Below are positions 14,944 to 15,148 of a DNA stretch of 15,148 nt, one piece after another. The stretch is from NCBI GenBank assembly GCA_913775005.1, contig CAJYKY010000140.1, positions 1 to 15,148 on the forward strand, given 5' to 3'. Position numbers and translations under genes: made by a program. Each line of letters opens with the position of its first letter. Within the stretch, counting starts at the first letter, position 1. Below the pieces are notes generated by a model. It did not search any database, was not told the origin of the DNA, and was given only the letters and a program-made list of their open reading frames with translations. This DNA comes from an uncultured Achromobacter sp. (GTDB lineage: Bacteria; Pseudomonadota; Gammaproteobacteria; Burkholderiales; Burkholderiaceae_B).

Positions 14944-15148
14944 ATGAATCCATCCTTGCTTACAAGCACTAATGCGGGGCGCGACGAGGCGACTGTCTGG
15001 ACGCCCGCGCCGCTGGCCTGCCACGGCCGTTTCGCGTATCAGCCCATTGCTGGACGCGAGGACTACACCTGGCCCAACGGCGCGCGGCTGGCGGTGTATC
15101 TGGGCTTTAACATCGAACACTTTGCATTTGGCGAAGGGCTGGGCGCCG
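14944..15148 (+). CDS. Polysaccharide deacetylase-like protein, N-terminal part (3' end outside window)
   Basis: Sixty-eight codons from ATG 14944 are open to the window end. After a variable N-terminus (MNPSLLTSTNAGRDEATVW) comes RFAYQPIAGREDYTWPNGARLAVYLGFNIEHFAFGEGLGA. This matches the opening of polysaccharide deacetylase-like proteins of the NodB/CE4 superfamily that act on small molecules, such as PuuE-type allantoinases. The metal-binding and catalytic motifs lie beyond the edge, so function is open. No signal peptide is seen, which favours a cytoplasmic small-molecule hydrolase over cell-wall deacetylation. It is divergent from the importer operon, and a second sigma-54-like promoter points at it, so the importer may bring in its substrate (inference). 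Confidence 0.72.
   Translation, partial: MNPSLLTSTNAGRDEATVWTPAPLACHGRFAYQPIAGREDYTWPNGARLAVYLGFNIEHFAFGEGLGA

Noticed and set aside
13887..14972. 361-residue plus-strand frame reaching into the intergenic region
   Set aside because: It is antisense to the binding protein and overlaps the deacetylase start in another frame, with no family features.

Overview
The window looks like chromosomal DNA from a high-GC betaproteobacterium, most likely Burkholderiales/Alcaligenaceae (Achromobacter or Bordetella type). This rests on the high GC content, the dapF-DUF484-xerC order preceded by two adjacent LpxL-type acyltransferases and a divergent metK, and an abundance of amide and branched-chain-amino-acid-type (HAAT) transport genes. 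The genus is inferred from gene content and order; no search was run. No RNA genes, insertion sequences or CRISPR arrays were seen.

Region 1 (1-4625) is housekeeping. The C-terminal end of a membrane protein (+ strand) runs off the left edge. Facing it is a minus-strand run of five genes, in transcription order: two LpxL/HtrB-type lipid A acyltransferases, dapF (lysine/peptidoglycan precursor), a DUF484 protein, and xerC (chromosome dimer resolution). The small gaps fit one or two transcripts. Region 2 (4626-6178) holds metK (SAM synthetase) on the plus strand. It has a long leader that can fold into an H-type pseudoknot ending just before its Shine-Dalgarno sequence, and a strong intrinsic terminator follows the gene.

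Region 3 (6180-10090) is an accessory metabolic block. On the minus strand lie an MHS-type major facilitator transporter and, after it, an amidase-signature hydrolase. A strong terminator stands between them. Divergent from the transporter is a tandem (two HTH plus two RAM domains) Lrp/AsnC-type regulator, a plausible local controller.

Region 4 (10115-15148) is a HAAT-type ABC importer operon on the minus strand: a periplasmic binding protein, LivH permease, then one 829-residue polypeptide that fuses LivM, LivG and LivF. Upstream and divergent is the start of a polysaccharide-deacetylase-like gene (NodB/PuuE-type superfamily), cut by the window end. The 230-base gap between them contains two sigma-54 (-24/-12) promoter matches. 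They point at each other and form an imperfect 17-bp inverted repeat, with AT-rich repeats at enhancer distance. This suggests nitrogen-type (RpoN) control of the importer, perhaps together with the deacetylase.

The items most worth following are the face-to-face sigma-54 pair, the LivM-LivG-LivF triple fusion with one degenerate ATP site, the metK leader pseudoknot, and the terminator between transporter and amidase.
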